Below, one piece after another: positions 19,611 through 30,559 of a stretch of 53,904 bases of DNA; the stretch's first letter is position 1; every line of letters starts with the position of its first letter. Made by a program: the position numbers and the translations under genes. Source of the stretch: an uncultured Rhizobiaceae group bacterium (GTDB lineage Bacteria; Pseudomonadota; Alphaproteobacteria; Rhizobiales; Rhizobiaceae). The notes beneath the pieces are model-generated. The model had not been told where the DNA came from. It saw only the letters and a program-made list of their open reading frames with translations, and did no database searches. The stretch is taken from the NCBI GenBank assembly GCA_937951645.1, contig CALFBM010000096.1, forward strand, positions 1-53,904, written 5' to 3'.

Positions 19611-21533
19611 TTACGCAGACTTCTTGTCGTCGTCTTCGTCAATCTCTTCAAAGTCTGCATCAACCACGTCTTCATCTTCACGAGCAGCATCTGCTGCAGC
19701 ATCAGATTCTGCAGCTTCGTCTTGGGAAGCTTCATACATTGCTTGACCCAATTTCATGGATGCTGTTGCAAGGACTTCTGTTTTGGCCTTTATTTCTTCA
19801 GCGTCAGGATCATCTTGCTCAACAAGTTCCTTTAGGCCAGAAATTGCAAGCTCGATATCATTACGTTCTTCTTCAGAAACCTTGTCACCATATTCTTCAA
19901 GAGATTTCTCTGCAGAGTGGATTAAAGTTTCAGCCTGGTTTTTGGATTCAACAGCTTCACGACGCTCCTTGTCCGAATCAGCGTTGGCTTCTGCGTCTTT
20001 GACCATTTGTTCAATTTCATCATCTGACAGACCGCCCGATGCCTTGATTGAAATTTGTTGCTCCTTGCCTGTACCCTTGTCCTTGGCAGAAACATTCACA
20101 ATGCCGTTTGCATCAATATCAAAGGTAACTTCAACTTGTGGAACACCGCGTGGTGCAGGCGGAATGCCAACCAGATCAAACTGACCCAGCATTTTATTGT
20201 CAGCCGCCATTTCACGTTCACCTTGTGAAACACGAATGGTAACCGCGTTTTGGTTATCTTCAGCGGTTGAGAAAGTTTGAGACTTGTTAGTTGGAATGGT
20301 TGTGTTACGGTCGATAAGACGTGTAAACACACCACCCAAAGTCTCGATACCCAATGAAAGCGGTGTTACATCCAGAAGAAGAACGTCTTTCACATCACCT
20401 TGAAGAACACCCGCCTGAATAGCAGCACCCATGGCAACCACTTCATCAGGATTCACGCCCTTGTGTGGCTCTTTACCAAAGAATTCTTTTACCGTTTCCT
20501 GTACTTTCGGCATGCGTGTCATACCACCGACAAGAACCACTTCATCAATCTCGCCAGCTTTCATGCCGGCATCCTTGAGCGCGTCCTGCATTGGCTTGAC
20601 AGTCCGTTTTACCAGATCAGCAACAAGTGATTCAAACTTGGCGCGTGTCAACTTCATGGTCATGTGTTTTGGACCAGATGCATCTGCTGTAATAAATGGC
20701 AGGTTAATTTCTGTTTGGGCAGAAGATGACAATTCGATCTTTGCTTTTTCTGCAGCTTCTTTCAAACGCTGAAGTGCCATTTTATCTGTTTTCAGATCAA
20801 TTGAGTTTTCTTTTTTAAACTCAGAAGCCAAATAATCAACAAGCACCATGTCGAAGTCTTCACCACCCAGGAATGTATCACCATTGGTGGATTTTACTTC
20901 AAATACGCCATCGCCAATTTCAAGAATGGAAACATCGAAAGTACCGCCACCAAGGTCATAAACCGCGATTGTCTTGCCATCGTTTTTATCCATACCATAA
21001 GAAAGAGCGGCAGCTGTTGGCTCGTTGATGATACGCAGCACTTCAAGACCAGCGATCTTGCCTGCATCTTTTGTTGCCTGACGCTGGGCATCGTTGAAAT
21101 ATGCAGGTACTGTGATAACAGCTTGTGTTACTTTTTCACCAAGATAAGCCTCAGCGGTTTCCTTCATTTTTTGAAGGATCATGGCTGATACTTGTGATGG
21201 AGAGTATTTTTCGCCCTTTGCTTCTACCCAAGCATCGCCATTATCACCCTTGACGATTTCATATGGAACAAGCTTTTGGTCTTTCTTGACTGTTTTATCA
21301 TCAAAACGACGACCAATCAGACGTTTAACTGCAAACAATGTATCAGATGGGTTTGTGACAGCTTGGCGTTTTGCCGGCTGGCCCACAAGACGTTCGCCGT
21401 CATCACCAAAGGCAACCATTGAAGGTGTTGTACGCGCACCTTCTGCATTTTCAATTACTTTAGCTTCCTTGCCGTCCATGACAGCAACACATGAATTTGT
21501 TGTACCTAGATCGATACCAATAACTTTAGCCAT
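19611..21533 (-). CDS. dnaK: Molecular chaperone DnaK (Hsp70)
   Basis: '[17 protein letters not shown]', '[15 protein letters not shown]', '[14 protein letters not shown]'. Confidence 0.99.
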   Translation of the reverse strand: MAKVIGIDLGTTNSCVAVMDGKEAKVIENAEGARTTPSMVAFGDDGERLVGQPAKRQAVTNPSDTLFAVKRLIGRRFDDKTVKKDQKLVPYEIVKGDNGDAWVEAKGEKYSPSQVSAMILQKMKETAEAYLGEKVTQAVITVPAYFNDAQRQATKDAGKIAGLEVLRIINEPTAAALSYGMDKNDGKTIAVYDLGGGTFDVSILEIGDGVFEVKSTNGDTFLGGEDFDMVLVDYLASEFKKENSIDLKTDKMALQRLKEAAEKAKIELSSSAQTEINLPFITADASGPKHMTMKLTRAKFESLVADLVKRTVKPMQDALKDAGMKAGEIDEVVLVGGMTRMPKVQETVKEFFGKEPHKGVNPDEVVAMGAAIQAGVLQGDVKDVLLLDVTPLSLGIETLGGVFTRLIDRNTTIPTNKSQTFSTAEDNQNAVTIRVSQGEREMAADNKMLGQFDLVGIPPAPRGVPQVEVTFDIDANGIVNVSAKDKGTGKEQQISIKASGGLSDDEIEQMVKDAEANADSDKERREAVESKNQAETLIHSAEKSLEEYGDKVSEEERNDIELAISGLKELVEQDDPDAEEIKAKTEVLATASMKLGQAMYEASQDEAAESDAAADAAREDEDVVDADFEEIDEDDDKKSA

Positions 21534-21710
21534 TTTACTCTCCTTGACCAGCAGACTGGATAGACCCTTGCGGCATCCACGGCAAATCAGTTGACTGCCA
21601 TATCCAGCGCCCGGTTAGACTGGAATTTTCTTAATTTTTTGCGATTTACCCATTTTGGCAAATACGGGACAAACCGCAGTTGATGGCTATATAAGAAGGG
21701 CTAACGACTT

Positions 21711-22391
21711 GTGCAAGGGATTGTATGCTCTAAATTAATGAAGATTGGCAAGATGAGTAAAAAAATGCAAATTCAAGACCTCCCAAACGGTGCAAAATGG
21801 GTACCAAAATACCTTGATAGAACTGAACAAGAAGCCTTGGTTGAAGAAATTCGCCAAATTGCTAAAGAATCACCTCTTTTTATTCCAAAAATGCCAAAAA
21901 CCGGAAAACCCATGTCTGTTCGCATGACAAATTGCGGACCGCTTGGCTGGGTTACAACAAAGGAACGAGGTTACCGCTATCAGGCAACGCATCCTGAAAC
22001 GGGAAAACCATGGCCTGAAATTCCAAAAGTCCTGTTGGATTTATGGAAAACTCTTGCAGATTATCCGCATCAGCCACAAGCATGTCTTGTGAATTTTTAT
22101 GAATCCTCTGCCAAAATGGGATTGCATCAAGACAAGGACGAGGAAGATTTTGCAGCGCCCGTTATTTCAATTTCACTAGGTGATACCTGTCTTTTCAGAA
22201 TTGGTGGAGAAAGCCGGAGAGACCCTACCAAGTCTTTCAAACTCGAAAGTGGAGATATTATGCTCCTTACAGGCAAATCGCGCATGGCTTTTCACGGTGT
22301 TGACAGGATTTACCCCGGAACCTCAACACTTTTAAAACAAGAAGGTAGAATTAACTTAACGCTTCGGCGGGTTGGCGGATCAGGAGTTTGA
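21711..22391 (+). CDS. alkB: AlkB-like 2OG-Fe(II) oxygenase (alkylated nucleic acid repair)
   Basis: 'CLVNFYESSAKMGLHQDKDEEDFAAPVISISLGDTCLFRIGG' HxD and downstream His/Arg motifs; true start may be a later ATG. Confidence 0.92.
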   Translation: MQGIVCSKLMKIGKMSKKMQIQDLPNGAKWVPKYLDRTEQEALVEEIRQIAKESPLFIPKMPKTGKPMSVRMTNCGPLGWVTTKERGYRYQATHPETGKPWPEIPKVLLDLWKTLADYPHQPQACLVNFYESSAKMGLHQDKDEEDFAAPVISISLGDTCLFRIGGESRRDPTKSFKLESGDIMLLTGKSRMAFHGVDRIYPGTSTLLKQEGRINLTLRRVGGSGV

Positions 22392-23289
22392 TTTTTGAAT
22401 TTAAAAAAAGATAACTCACAATACTTACTGTCAAACCTGTGACACCTGCTCCCATAATTATATCCACCAGATAATGATTACTATGAGAAACGGCCGATAC
22501 TGCCATCAAAATATTTAAAACAAGAAAAGGATATCGCAGAAATTTTACATCCCACATGGCCCATATAATTAAAAATGCTACGCCGGCATGAACTGAAGGG
22601 AATGTCAAGATTCCTGAAGCCACACCTAATGCCAAAACAAAAGGCTCGCCTGTTCTCACAGCATTGAAGCTTTCAAGGAAATGATAGGCGTATTGGACAT
22701 TGATGTTTTGAAAATTGGTTTGATCCATACCCATTATTGCGTATGTGCCAAGTGCAGGATACCAAATGGCAATAAAACTTGAAATATAACATAACAACCC
22801 ATAGCCCAAAATAAAGGCATATGCGCGATTAAACTTCTTAACTTTGACAAGCAGCAGCGGAACAATAAACATTTGATATCCAAATGTTATATAAGAAAAA
22901 TCAAGAACCTTGGCCAAAAGCGAAAATTGATCGACGGCATTTATAAAAGCATACCAGTTAAATCCAATAGCCTTGTCCATTGCCATCAACTCTTGATCTG
23001 CAAGTGGCATTCCAATTGACATGGCAAGATAAGTCGAAGCCAGAACTGGAATAAGCAGTAGCCATCCTGCAGCTATCATCTCGCACATAGCTGACAATGT
23101 TTTCTCATCTCGCCACAAATAATAATATGCTGCTACATATAAAATGACGGGTAAAACCAAGAGGGGAGCAAAAGATATAAAGTCGATATCTACCGGGCTT
23201 ATTAAAAGTAAAACCCCTATTAAAATCCATGACAGAAAAACAAAGGAAAATAACAACTTACTTTCACGTGCAAGATCATTCCAAATCAT
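22351..23289 (-). CDS. PAP2-family integral membrane phosphatase/phosphotransferase
   Basis: Multiple TM segments; 'FPSVHAGVAFLIIWAMW...SAVSHSNHYLVDIIMGAGVTG' PAP2 motifs. Confidence 0.85.
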   Translation of the reverse strand: MIWNDLARESKLLFSFVFLSWILIGVLLLISPVDIDFISFAPLLVLPVILYVAAYYYLWRDEKTLSAMCEMIAAGWLLLIPVLASTYLAMSIGMPLADQELMAMDKAIGFNWYAFINAVDQFSLLAKVLDFSYITFGYQMFIVPLLLVKVKKFNRAYAFILGYGLLCYISSFIAIWYPALGTYAIMGMDQTNFQNINVQYAYHFLESFNAVRTGEPFVLALGVASGILTFPSVHAGVAFLIIWAMWDVKFLRYPFLVLNILMAVSAVSHSNHYLVDIIMGAGVTGLTVSIVSYLFLNSKIKLLIRQPAEALS

Positions 23290-23441
23290 AAAACCCCACT
23301 TTGAATTTAATAAAATTATGAACTTTATATAGAAGACTCGTTAACTTTTTACTTCCATCAACGGGGGCCATTTATACCGATATTTAACGAATCAAAATTA
23401 TATATGGATTTGATAAATTTCTTCAAAAAGGCACTTTAATA

Positions 23442-25082
23442 ATGGCTGATAAAAGTGAACTCTTCTATCGTTTGATAAAAATACTCGCTATTTTACTCAT
23501 AGCCGTAGGTGTGGCCAATCTTTCGCGCCTCATTTTCTGGTTATCAAACAGCCATATGATGTTTGTCGCAATTGGCACGTTCATACCCTTGTATATCATC
23601 ACCTTGAAGAATGAATTGCCCACATCAAAAAGCTATTTCCTAATTTCATTTGTGCCACTTTTCCTGCTTGGTTTCTGGAGTTACTTTATCGGAGAATTTG
23701 GCATATTTGACTGGTCTTCAATTGTCTTCCATTTTTCTGCCGGTTTTGGAGATTCGGGTGCTGTTGATAGTTACATGGCAAAAGCAATAAATGCCTGTAT
23801 GGCCGTTTTCATGATCAGCATTGGCATGTTGATTATGAAGAATTTGATAAACTGGTTTGCCAAAATAGAAAAAATATTAGCTATAATAATCCTGGTGGCA
23901 AATCCGGCTGTGGTAAGCGCTGCCATGAATTTGGTCTCAGCAGACAATAACAAATCCAATAACTTACTTTTTAACAATTATAGCCCGCCGGAAATAACTG
24001 GGATTAAAACTCAAAAACTGAAGAATTTTATCCATATATTTCTGGAAAGTACTGAAGCAACATATAAAAATGAAGCGGTATTTGGTTCCATTATGCAACC
24101 TCTGGCACCCTATGAAAAGCAAGGGTTATCAGCTGAACAGATTTTACAAGCTACAGACACAGGCTGGTCTGCCGCTGGACTAACCGCATCTTATTGCGGC
24201 GTTCCACTTTCTCCAATGGGTTTAGCCACAGGCAATCATTTTGGTATAGTTAAGTCATTTATGCCACAAGCAAATTGTCTGGGAGATATTTTAACACAAG
24301 AAGGGTATAATCTTACCTATATCGCAGGCGAAGATATTAAAAATGCTGCATTTGACAATATCCTTGGCGAGCATGGCTTTGACAATTTTATGGATTTTAA
24401 AGAATTACTGAAGCTTTACCCTAAAAAAGCAAAGTCAATCATCAGGGATGGCAGAACTTCATTTGGTGCAAATGATAATATTACCTTTAAGGCAGCCTAC
24501 AAAACCCTGGAAGACAACAAAGCAAAAAATCAACCCTTTGGTATAACTATCATGACAAATGGAGGACATGCGCCCGCGGGGAATTTCTCTCAACCTTGCA
24601 AGAACAAGAATGAAATAAACCCATCTGCAACAAGCTCTCTTAAGGCAATACATTGCACTAATTTGCTCGCCCAGGATTTTATTAAAAATGCCGAAATGAA
24701 CGGACTTCTGGAAGATACCATCGTTATTGTTCAAAGCGATCATTACACTATGCGAAATGAAGTATTTAGTGAAATTCTTGACCTGGATAGATCCAACCTG
24801 TTTTTTGTTTTTGGCTCGGATATTGACCAAAAGATTAATGCAAAACCTGCAAGCATGTTTGACGTTTACCCAACTATTCTTGAAGCAATAGGTTATTCGC
24901 TCAAAGATAACCAGGCAGGTTTGGGGATATCTCTTTTCTCTGACAAACCAACACTATTGGAAAAACAAGGTTTGGAGAATCTAAACAATATGATCAGAAA
25001 TGACGGTAAGTTGCGGTATACTCTTTGGGCCGATAAATCGAATAATCTGGCTGATTATATTTCATCAGCTAATGAAAAATAG
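23442..25082 (+). CDS. Membrane-anchored sulfatase-fold enzyme, LtaS/OpgB-like (putative phosphoglycerol/phosphoethanolamine transferase)
   Basis: N-terminal TM segments, 'IHIFLESTEATY' nucleophile region, 'ILTQEGYNLTYIAGED', 'NGGHAP', 'VIVQSDH'. Confidence 0.8.
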   Translation: MADKSELFYRLIKILAILLIAVGVANLSRLIFWLSNSHMMFVAIGTFIPLYIITLKNELPTSKSYFLISFVPLFLLGFWSYFIGEFGIFDWSSIVFHFSAGFGDSGAVDSYMAKAINACMAVFMISIGMLIMKNLINWFAKIEKILAIIILVANPAVVSAAMNLVSADNNKSNNLLFNNYSPPEITGIKTQKLKNFIHIFLESTEATYKNEAVFGSIMQPLAPYEKQGLSAEQILQATDTGWSAAGLTASYCGVPLSPMGLATGNHFGIVKSFMPQANCLGDILTQEGYNLTYIAGEDIKNAAFDNILGEHGFDNFMDFKELLKLYPKKAKSIIRDGRTSFGANDNITFKAAYKTLEDNKAKNQPFGITIMTNGGHAPAGNFSQPCKNKNEINPSATSSLKAIHCTNLLAQDFIKNAEMNGLLEDTIVIVQSDHYTMRNEVFSEILDLDRSNLFFVFGSDIDQKINAKPASMFDVYPTILEAIGYSLKDNQAGLGISLFSDKPTLLEKQGLENLNNMIRNDGKLRYTLWADKSNNLADYISSANEK

Positions 25083-25089
25083 GTTCTAT

Positions 25090-26079
25090 TCAAAGTTTCC
25101 TGAGTGCGACTTTCTCAACCAGATGATCTCTTCCCTTTTTCAGGATTAAATCAGCACGCGGACGTGTCGGCAGAATATTTTCGTGAAGGTTTACAAGGTT
25201 GATGGTTTCCCAAAGTCTGTTTGCTTCTTTTAAAGCTTCTTCATCGCTTGTTGTTGAATAATGATGGAAGAACGAAGCAGGATCGCGGAAGGCTGTATCT
25301 CGCAATCCCATAAAACGGGTAACATACCAGTCTTCGATATCCTTTTCGTCTGCATCAATGTAAATCGAGAAATCAAAATAATCTGAGACCAACGGAATGC
25401 TGTCACCCTCACGCGGCATATCCCTGGATTGCAAAACATTTATACCTTCAAAAATCAAAATATCCGGACGGTCAATCTTGACGAATTGATCTGGCAGAAT
25501 ATCATAGCTAAAATGCGAGTAAACTGGCGCACTTACTGTTTCTACACCTGCCTTGATTGCAGATAAAAACCTTAAAACCCCGGCAACATCATAACTTTCG
25601 GGAAAGCCTTTTCGCTCCATCAAACCTTCTTGCTTGAGTTGGGTATTGGGCTTTAAAAACCCATCTGTGGTAATCAGATCAACCTTTGGACTTGAAGGCC
25701 AGCGCGCAAGAAGCTCTTTCAAAATACGCGCCGTTGTGGATTTACCCACCGCGACCGAGCCTGCAATACCAATCACAAAGGGCGTTTTCATTCCCGAAAA
25801 CTGCAAAAACTTACTGCGCAATTTAAAAAGCTGTTGCAGTGCTTCCACATGGGTTGATAGCAACCGCGACATGGAAAGATAAATTCGCTCCACTTCTTCC
25901 ATGGATATTGGATCATTTAGAGAACGCAATCTTGCGATTTCATCCTCGGATAGGGTCATCACCGTATCCGCCTTGAAGGCTTCCCAATCACTAACTGAAA
26001 AAAAACGATAGGGAGAGATTCGATCTTGGTCTTCGGGAAAATCGGCATACTGCCAGAATGTATCTTGGTTTGTCGTCAT
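25090..26079 (-). CDS. coaA: Pantothenate kinase, type I
   Basis: '[19 protein letters not shown]', '[13 protein letters not shown]'. Confidence 0.97.
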   Translation of the reverse strand: MTTNQDTFWQYADFPEDQDRISPYRFFSVSDWEAFKADTVMTLSEDEIARLRSLNDPISMEEVERIYLSMSRLLSTHVEALQQLFKLRSKFLQFSGMKTPFVIGIAGSVAVGKSTTARILKELLARWPSSPKVDLITTDGFLKPNTQLKQEGLMERKGFPESYDVAGVLRFLSAIKAGVETVSAPVYSHFSYDILPDQFVKIDRPDILIFEGINVLQSRDMPREGDSIPLVSDYFDFSIYIDADEKDIEDWYVTRFMGLRDTAFRDPASFFHHYSTTSDEEALKEANRLWETINLVNLHENILPTRPRADLILKKGRDHLVEKVALRKL

Positions 26080-26084
26080 CTTGT

Positions 26085-26399
26085 TTATCGCAAAGCTTTT
26101 TCTTCAAGGCCCGATTGCGAGGTGCGTTTTTGCAGCTCCATCATGATGTCTTCAAGCATGATGCCTTCACTGCGCAGCATAACAAGCAGATGATAAAGCA
26201 CATCAGCCGTCTCCTTGACCAGTTCAGTCTTGTCGCCAGAGGTTGCCGCAATAACTGCTTCAATGGATTCTTCACCAAATTTTTTTGCACATTTTTCTGT
26301 ACCCGCAGAAAGAAGTGTACTTGTATAGGAGACGTCTGCGCCTTCCAGTGAGCGCGCAGCAATAATTTCGTTTAAATCTTGTAAGGTAAATTCTTTCAT
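26085..26399 (-). CDS. hisE: Phosphoribosyl-ATP diphosphatase
   Basis: '[37 protein letters not shown]'. Confidence 0.96.
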   Translation of the reverse strand: MKEFTLQDLNEIIAARSLEGADVSYTSTLLSAGTEKCAKKFGEESIEAVIAATSGDKTELVKETADVLYHLLVMLRSEGIMLEDIMMELQKRTSQSGLEEKALR

Positions 26400-26425
26400 T
26401 GAGGTAAGCCCGACTTAAAAATAAA

Positions 26426-27205
26426 TTATGTATGCATTCTTACTGGAATTCCAGCCGCTTGCATATGGGCTTTGGCTTCGCCAATCGTATAAGTGCCAAA
26501 GTGAAAAATTGAAGCTGCTAAAACTGCACTTGCGCCTCCCTTGGTAACGCCTTCAACCAAATGATCCAAATTACCAACACCACCAGAAGCAATCACAGGA
26601 ACATGCACGGCATCTGCAATCGCACGGGTAAGTGGCAGATTATAACCCACTTGTGTTCCATCACGATCCATTGAAGTAAGCAGAATTTCACCAGCCCCTT
26701 TTGAAACAACCAATTGTGCAAATTCTATCGCATCAATACCGGTTTCCCTACGGCCGCCATGGGTGAAAATTTCCCAGCGATCTTCCTCGCCTTTGCTTGA
26801 GACTTTTTTCGCATCAATCGCCACGACGATGCATTGATCTCCAAACTTGTCTGAGGCTTCTGCTACAAAATCAGGATTTTTAACGGCAGTTGTATTAATC
26901 GAAACCTTGTCGGCGCCTGCTAAAAGAAGCTTTCGAATATCAGCTACTTCACGCACACCACCGCCAACTGTTAGTGGCATGAAACATTGTTCAGCTGTAC
27001 GCGCAATCATGTCAAAGGTAGCTGAACGCCCTTCAGAAGTTGCAGTAATATCCAGAAACGTAAGCTCATCCGCACCTGCCGCATCATAAGCAATTGCAGC
27101 CTGCACAGGATCTCCAGCATCAACCAAATCAACAAAATTCACACCCTTAACAACGCGGCCACAAGCTACGTCCAGGCAGGGGATTATTCGGACTTTCAGG
27201 GTCAT
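26426..27205 (-). CDS. hisF: Imidazole glycerol phosphate synthase cyclase subunit HisF
   Basis: '[29 protein letters not shown]'; full TIM barrel. Confidence 0.98.
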   Translation of the reverse strand: MTLKVRIIPCLDVACGRVVKGVNFVDLVDAGDPVQAAIAYDAAGADELTFLDITATSEGRSATFDMIARTAEQCFMPLTVGGGVREVADIRKLLLAGADKVSINTTAVKNPDFVAEASDKFGDQCIVVAIDAKKVSSKGEEDRWEIFTHGGRRETGIDAIEFAQLVVSKGAGEILLTSMDRDGTQVGYNLPLTRAIADAVHVPVIASGGVGNLDHLVEGVTKGGASAVLAASIFHFGTYTIGEAKAHMQAAGIPVRMHT

Positions 27206-27933
27206 AATTGCAAAACTTTCAATGCTTCACCGGCATCCAGCCGTCCATCATAAAGTGCACGTCCTGTGATTGCGCCTTCAAGTTTTTTGCATTCTGGTGA
27301 GGCCAGTTTTTTTACGTCCTCGATGGAAGCCAATCCGCCTGATGCAATGACGGGAATGGAAACTGCGTCTGCCAGTTTGATTGTGGACGGCCAGTTTATG
27401 CCTGTAAGAATTCCGTCACGGTCTATGTCTGTATAAATAATCGCTGAAGCGCCTGCGCCTTCAAATTCTTGGGCAAGCTCTACAATGCCCAGTTCAGAGG
27501 CTTCTGCCCAGCCTTCAACAGCAACCTTGCCACCCTTGGCATCAATTCCAACCGCAATTTTACCAGAGAATTTTTTACAGGCCTGTTTTACCAATTCGGG
27601 GTCGCGTACTGCAATAGTTCCCAAAATTACCCGAGCAATGCCCTTGTCCAGCCAATGGGAAATATGATCAAGCGTTCTGATACCACCGCCCAATTGAACC
27701 GGATTTTTGGTATTGGCCAAAATTGCTTCAACTGCCTTGCCGTTTACGGTCTCACCTTCAAAGGCACCGTTAAGATCAACAACATGTAACCATTTGAAAC
27801 CCTCGTCTTCAAACGCCTTTGCTTGTGCGCCCGGGTCTTCATTATAAACGGTTGACTCATTCATATCACCAAGTTTAAGACGAACGCACTCGCCGTCTTT
27901 AAGATCAATAGCCGGGAACAATATTTTAGTCAT
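27202..27933 (-). CDS. hisA: Phosphoribosylformimino-5-aminoimidazole carboxamide ribotide isomerase HisA
   Basis: '[31 protein letters not shown]'; start placed at ATG 27933. Confidence 0.96.
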   Translation of the reverse strand: MTKILFPAIDLKDGECVRLKLGDMNESTVYNEDPGAQAKAFEDEGFKWLHVVDLNGAFEGETVNGKAVEAILANTKNPVQLGGGIRTLDHISHWLDKGIARVILGTIAVRDPELVKQACKKFSGKIAVGIDAKGGKVAVEGWAEASELGIVELAQEFEGAGASAIIYTDIDRDGILTGINWPSTIKLADAVSIPVIASGGLASIEDVKKLASPECKKLEGAITGRALYDGRLDAGEALKVLQL

Positions 27934-28037
27934 AGGCGAATGCTCTTTTTTATTTGTGTGTCCTCGAAGCTGCGCTTCTGCGGGCAACACGGGCTACCAT
28001 CTTTGAGATCTATGGCCGGGAAAAGAACTTTTAACAT
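27930..28037 (-). CDS. 35-aa ORF carrying a second, diverged HisA N-terminus ([35 protein letters not shown]); leader peptide or pseudogene remnant
   Basis: Start overlaps hisH stop (TGATG), stop overlaps hisA start (ATGA); 12/14 aa identity to HisA residues 1-14. Confidence 0.65.
   Translation of the reverse strand: MLKVLFPAIDLKDGSPCCPQKRSFEDTQIKKSIRL
27956..27990. repeat. Imperfect palindrome GTGTTGCCCGCAGAAGC-GCA-GCTTCGAGGACACAC inside the hisH-hisA insertion
   Basis: Core GAAGC/GCTTC and outer GTGT/ACAC arms visible; central part imperfect. Confidence 0.5.
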
Positions 28038-28690
28038 CAAGGTGCCCATTTCAAGAAATTACTGATTAAAGCCAAGCCCAGGCGTTGGCTTTTTTCCGGG
28101 TGAAATTGTGTACCAACCATGTTGTCTCGACCTGTGATTGCAGTCACAGCACCCCCATAGTTGGTTGTTGCAATGCACTCATCTGTATTGACGCATTCCA
28201 TGTGATATGAGTGTACAAAGTAAGCGTGCAATCCACCTTCACCTGTTTCAATACCTTCCAATAATGGATGTGGTTTTTGAACCTGAAGTGTATTCCAGCC
28301 AATTTGCGGAATTTTTAAATTCTTGTCTTTTGGTTGTAGTTGCACAACATCACCGGCAATCCAGCCAAGACCGTTGGTTGTTGCTTTTTCAAGCCCGCGA
28401 GATGCCATAAGTTGCATCCCGACGCAAATACCCAAAAAGGGCTTTGCCTGCTTGATGACAGCATCTTCCAATACTTCAACCATGCCTGAAACTGCATCCA
28501 GACCTGCGCGACAATCGGCATAGGCACCCACACCCGGTAAAACAATGCGATCTGCTTTGGATACCCAATCTGCATCACTTGTAAGTCTGATATCAGCAGA
28601 AATATCCGCTTCGCGGCTGGCTCGTTCAAATGCCTTTTGTGCGGAACGCAGGTTTCCGGAGCCATAATCTATAATTGCAATTTGCATCAT
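28037..28690 (-). CDS. hisH: Imidazole glycerol phosphate synthase glutamine amidotransferase HisH
   Basis: '[18 protein letters not shown]', '[12 protein letters not shown]', '[14 protein letters not shown]'. Confidence 0.97.
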   Translation of the reverse strand: MMQIAIIDYGSGNLRSAQKAFERASREADISADIRLTSDADWVSKADRIVLPGVGAYADCRAGLDAVSGMVEVLEDAVIKQAKPFLGICVGMQLMASRGLEKATTNGLGWIAGDVVQLQPKDKNLKIPQIGWNTLQVQKPHPLLEGIETGEGGLHAYFVHSYHMECVNTDECIATTNYGGAVTAITGRDNMVGTQFHPEKSQRLGLALISNFLKWAP

Positions 28691-29158
28691 CTATTCCGGA
28701 AAAAGGCTCATGTTATTTTTATTCGAACCAGAGCTTACTACATTTGGTTTATTATCATTACGAATTATTTGTCTCGATTTTATCAAACCTTCGCCCGCGT
28801 TTGCTAAAAACCTGATTTCTGCTTCATCGCGGTTTTCGCCTTCGACAATGCCTGCATAACGCCAACCCTTGTCTTCCAGATTTTTACGAACAAGTTGATA
28901 GCCTTCCAGTAAAAGATACAACCCCGGCAAAATAGAAAGATATGAAACCGCTATACCCGGATTTAAAAAAGCCAGGATAATAATTGCTGTAATTGCCACA
29001 AAATAAGCCATTAAAGGCAACCACAGTTTGTTCCAAATCAACCAAAATGGAGGAAAGAAAAGTGCCATGGTTGCCTTGGTATCCGGAACGAGAACAAAGC
29101 TATCCTCAGGATTTTCCAAACTGTCAACAGGAGGCAAATATACGGTGTATGTTGTCAT
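28691..29158 (-). CDS. DUF2628 domain-containing membrane protein
   Basis: Hydrophobic segments, 'PFWLIWNKLWLPLMAYF'; located between hisB and hisH. Confidence 0.78.
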   Translation of the reverse strand: MTTYTVYLPPVDSLENPEDSFVLVPDTKATMALFFPPFWLIWNKLWLPLMAYFVAITAIIILAFLNPGIAVSYLSILPGLYLLLEGYQLVRKNLEDKGWRYAGIVEGENRDEAEIRFLANAGEGLIKSRQIIRNDNKPNVVSSGSNKNNMSLFPE

Positions 29159-29207
29159 ACGTGTTGTTTAAACGCAGTTGGCGCTTAGAACAACACTTAC
29201 GGTAGAA

Positions 29208-29795
29208 TTAAAGTGAACCTTTTGTCGATGGGATGCGATCAGCCTGACGTGGGTCAATCTCCATCGCTGCACGAAGAACACGAGCAACAGCCTTAAAGCA
29301 GGTTTCGGCAATATGGTGATTATTATCGCCGTAGTGGTTTGTAATATGAAGCGTGATGCCTGCATGTTGCGAAAATGCCTGAAAAAACTCTTTGAAAAGC
29401 TCTGTGTCGTAGTCACCGACCTTTGGTGCAGAGAAATTCACATCCCAAATCAGGTAAGGTCTGCCAGATACATCAACGGCTGCACGTGTAAGCGTTTCAT
29501 CCATGGCCAAGTCAATGGATGCATAACGCGCAATGCCCTTGCGATCACCCAGCGCACTGGAAACAGCCTGCCCCAGGGCAATGCCTACATCTTCTGAAGT
29601 GTGATGTGCATCAATGTGCAAATCCCCATCACAGCGAATTTTCATATCAATTAAAGAATGGCGAGAAAGCTGATCCAGCATATGATCAAAAAAGCCAGCG
29701 CCTGTTTTTACATCATAGTCGCCTGTACCATCGAGGTTAATCTCAACAGAAATATCAGTTTCAGCAGTTTTTCGTGACAATTCAGCTTTACGCAT
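29208..29795 (-). CDS. hisB: Imidazoleglycerol-phosphate dehydratase
   Basis: '[19 protein letters not shown]', '[20 protein letters not shown]', '[18 protein letters not shown]'. Confidence 0.98.
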   Translation of the reverse strand: MRKAELSRKTAETDISVEINLDGTGDYDVKTGAGFFDHMLDQLSRHSLIDMKIRCDGDLHIDAHHTSEDVGIALGQAVSSALGDRKGIARYASIDLAMDETLTRAAVDVSGRPYLIWDVNFSAPKVGDYDTELFKEFFQAFSQHAGITLHITNHYGDNNHHIAETCFKAVARVLRAAMEIDPRQADRIPSTKGSL

Positions 29796-29956
29796 AACAA
29801 ATACTCTTATGTCAGTTAATTGATTTCATGCCTCATATACCAAGACAATCTTACAAAAGCTATAACATGTGTATTTACCATGAATTTACAGAATAAATTT
29901 GAAATGTGATTGAAACCTCTTACATTGTTGAAAACAAATCCATTCGAGGTTCATTA

Positions 29957-30511
29957 ATGTCAAAACTACCCTCCATGCACGCAACGACTATCGTAACGGT
30001 TCGCAAAGGCAATAAAGTTGTTATTGCTGGTGACGGGCAAGTGAGTCTTGGGCAAACAGTTATCAAGGGAAACGCGCGAAAAGTTCGCCGTATTGGCAAA
30101 GACCAGGATGTTATAACAGGATTTGCCGGTGCAACTGCGGATGCCTTTACACTCCTTGAACGTCTGGAAAAAAAGCTTGAGCAATATCCAGGTCAATTGA
30201 TGCGCGCCTGTGTTGAATTGGCGAAAGACTGGCGGACAGATAAATATCTGCGCAATCTTGAGGCCATGATGCTGGTTGCTGATAAAAATATTTCGCTTTG
30301 CGTAACCGGTAATGGCGATGTGCTTGAACCGGAAGATGGCATCATGGCGATTGGCTCTGGTGGCAACTATGCACTTGCTGCTGCGCGCGCACTTTCTGAC
30401 AGTAAATTATCAGCAGAAAAAATTGCCGAAAAAGCAATGAAAATTGCTGGTGAAATTTGCGTTTATACCAATCATAGTCTCATCATTGAATCACTTGATA
30501 CACAAGATTGA
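29957..30511 (+). CDS. hslV: ATP-dependent protease peptidase subunit HslV
   Basis: '[38 protein letters not shown]'; start reassigned to ATG 29957. Confidence 0.97.
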   Translation: MSKLPSMHATTIVTVRKGNKVVIAGDGQVSLGQTVIKGNARKVRRIGKDQDVITGFAGATADAFTLLERLEKKLEQYPGQLMRACVELAKDWRTDKYLRNLEAMMLVADKNISLCVTGNGDVLEPEDGIMAIGSGGNYALAAARALSDSKLSAEKIAEKAMKIAGEICVYTNHSLIIESLDTQD

Positions 30512-30559
30512 CTGGCAACTTGCAAATAAACTAGTTTCTCTCCTTTAAGGTAATTTTAT

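Noticed and set aside
19756-20184. 142-aa plus-strand ORF inside dnaK
   Set aside because: Low-complexity Ser-rich shadow ORF antisense to a strongly conserved gene; no family resemblance.
21181-21594. 137-aa plus-strand ORF opposite the dnaK 5' end
   Set aside because: Antisense shadow of dnaK; composition typical of a complementary-frame artefact.
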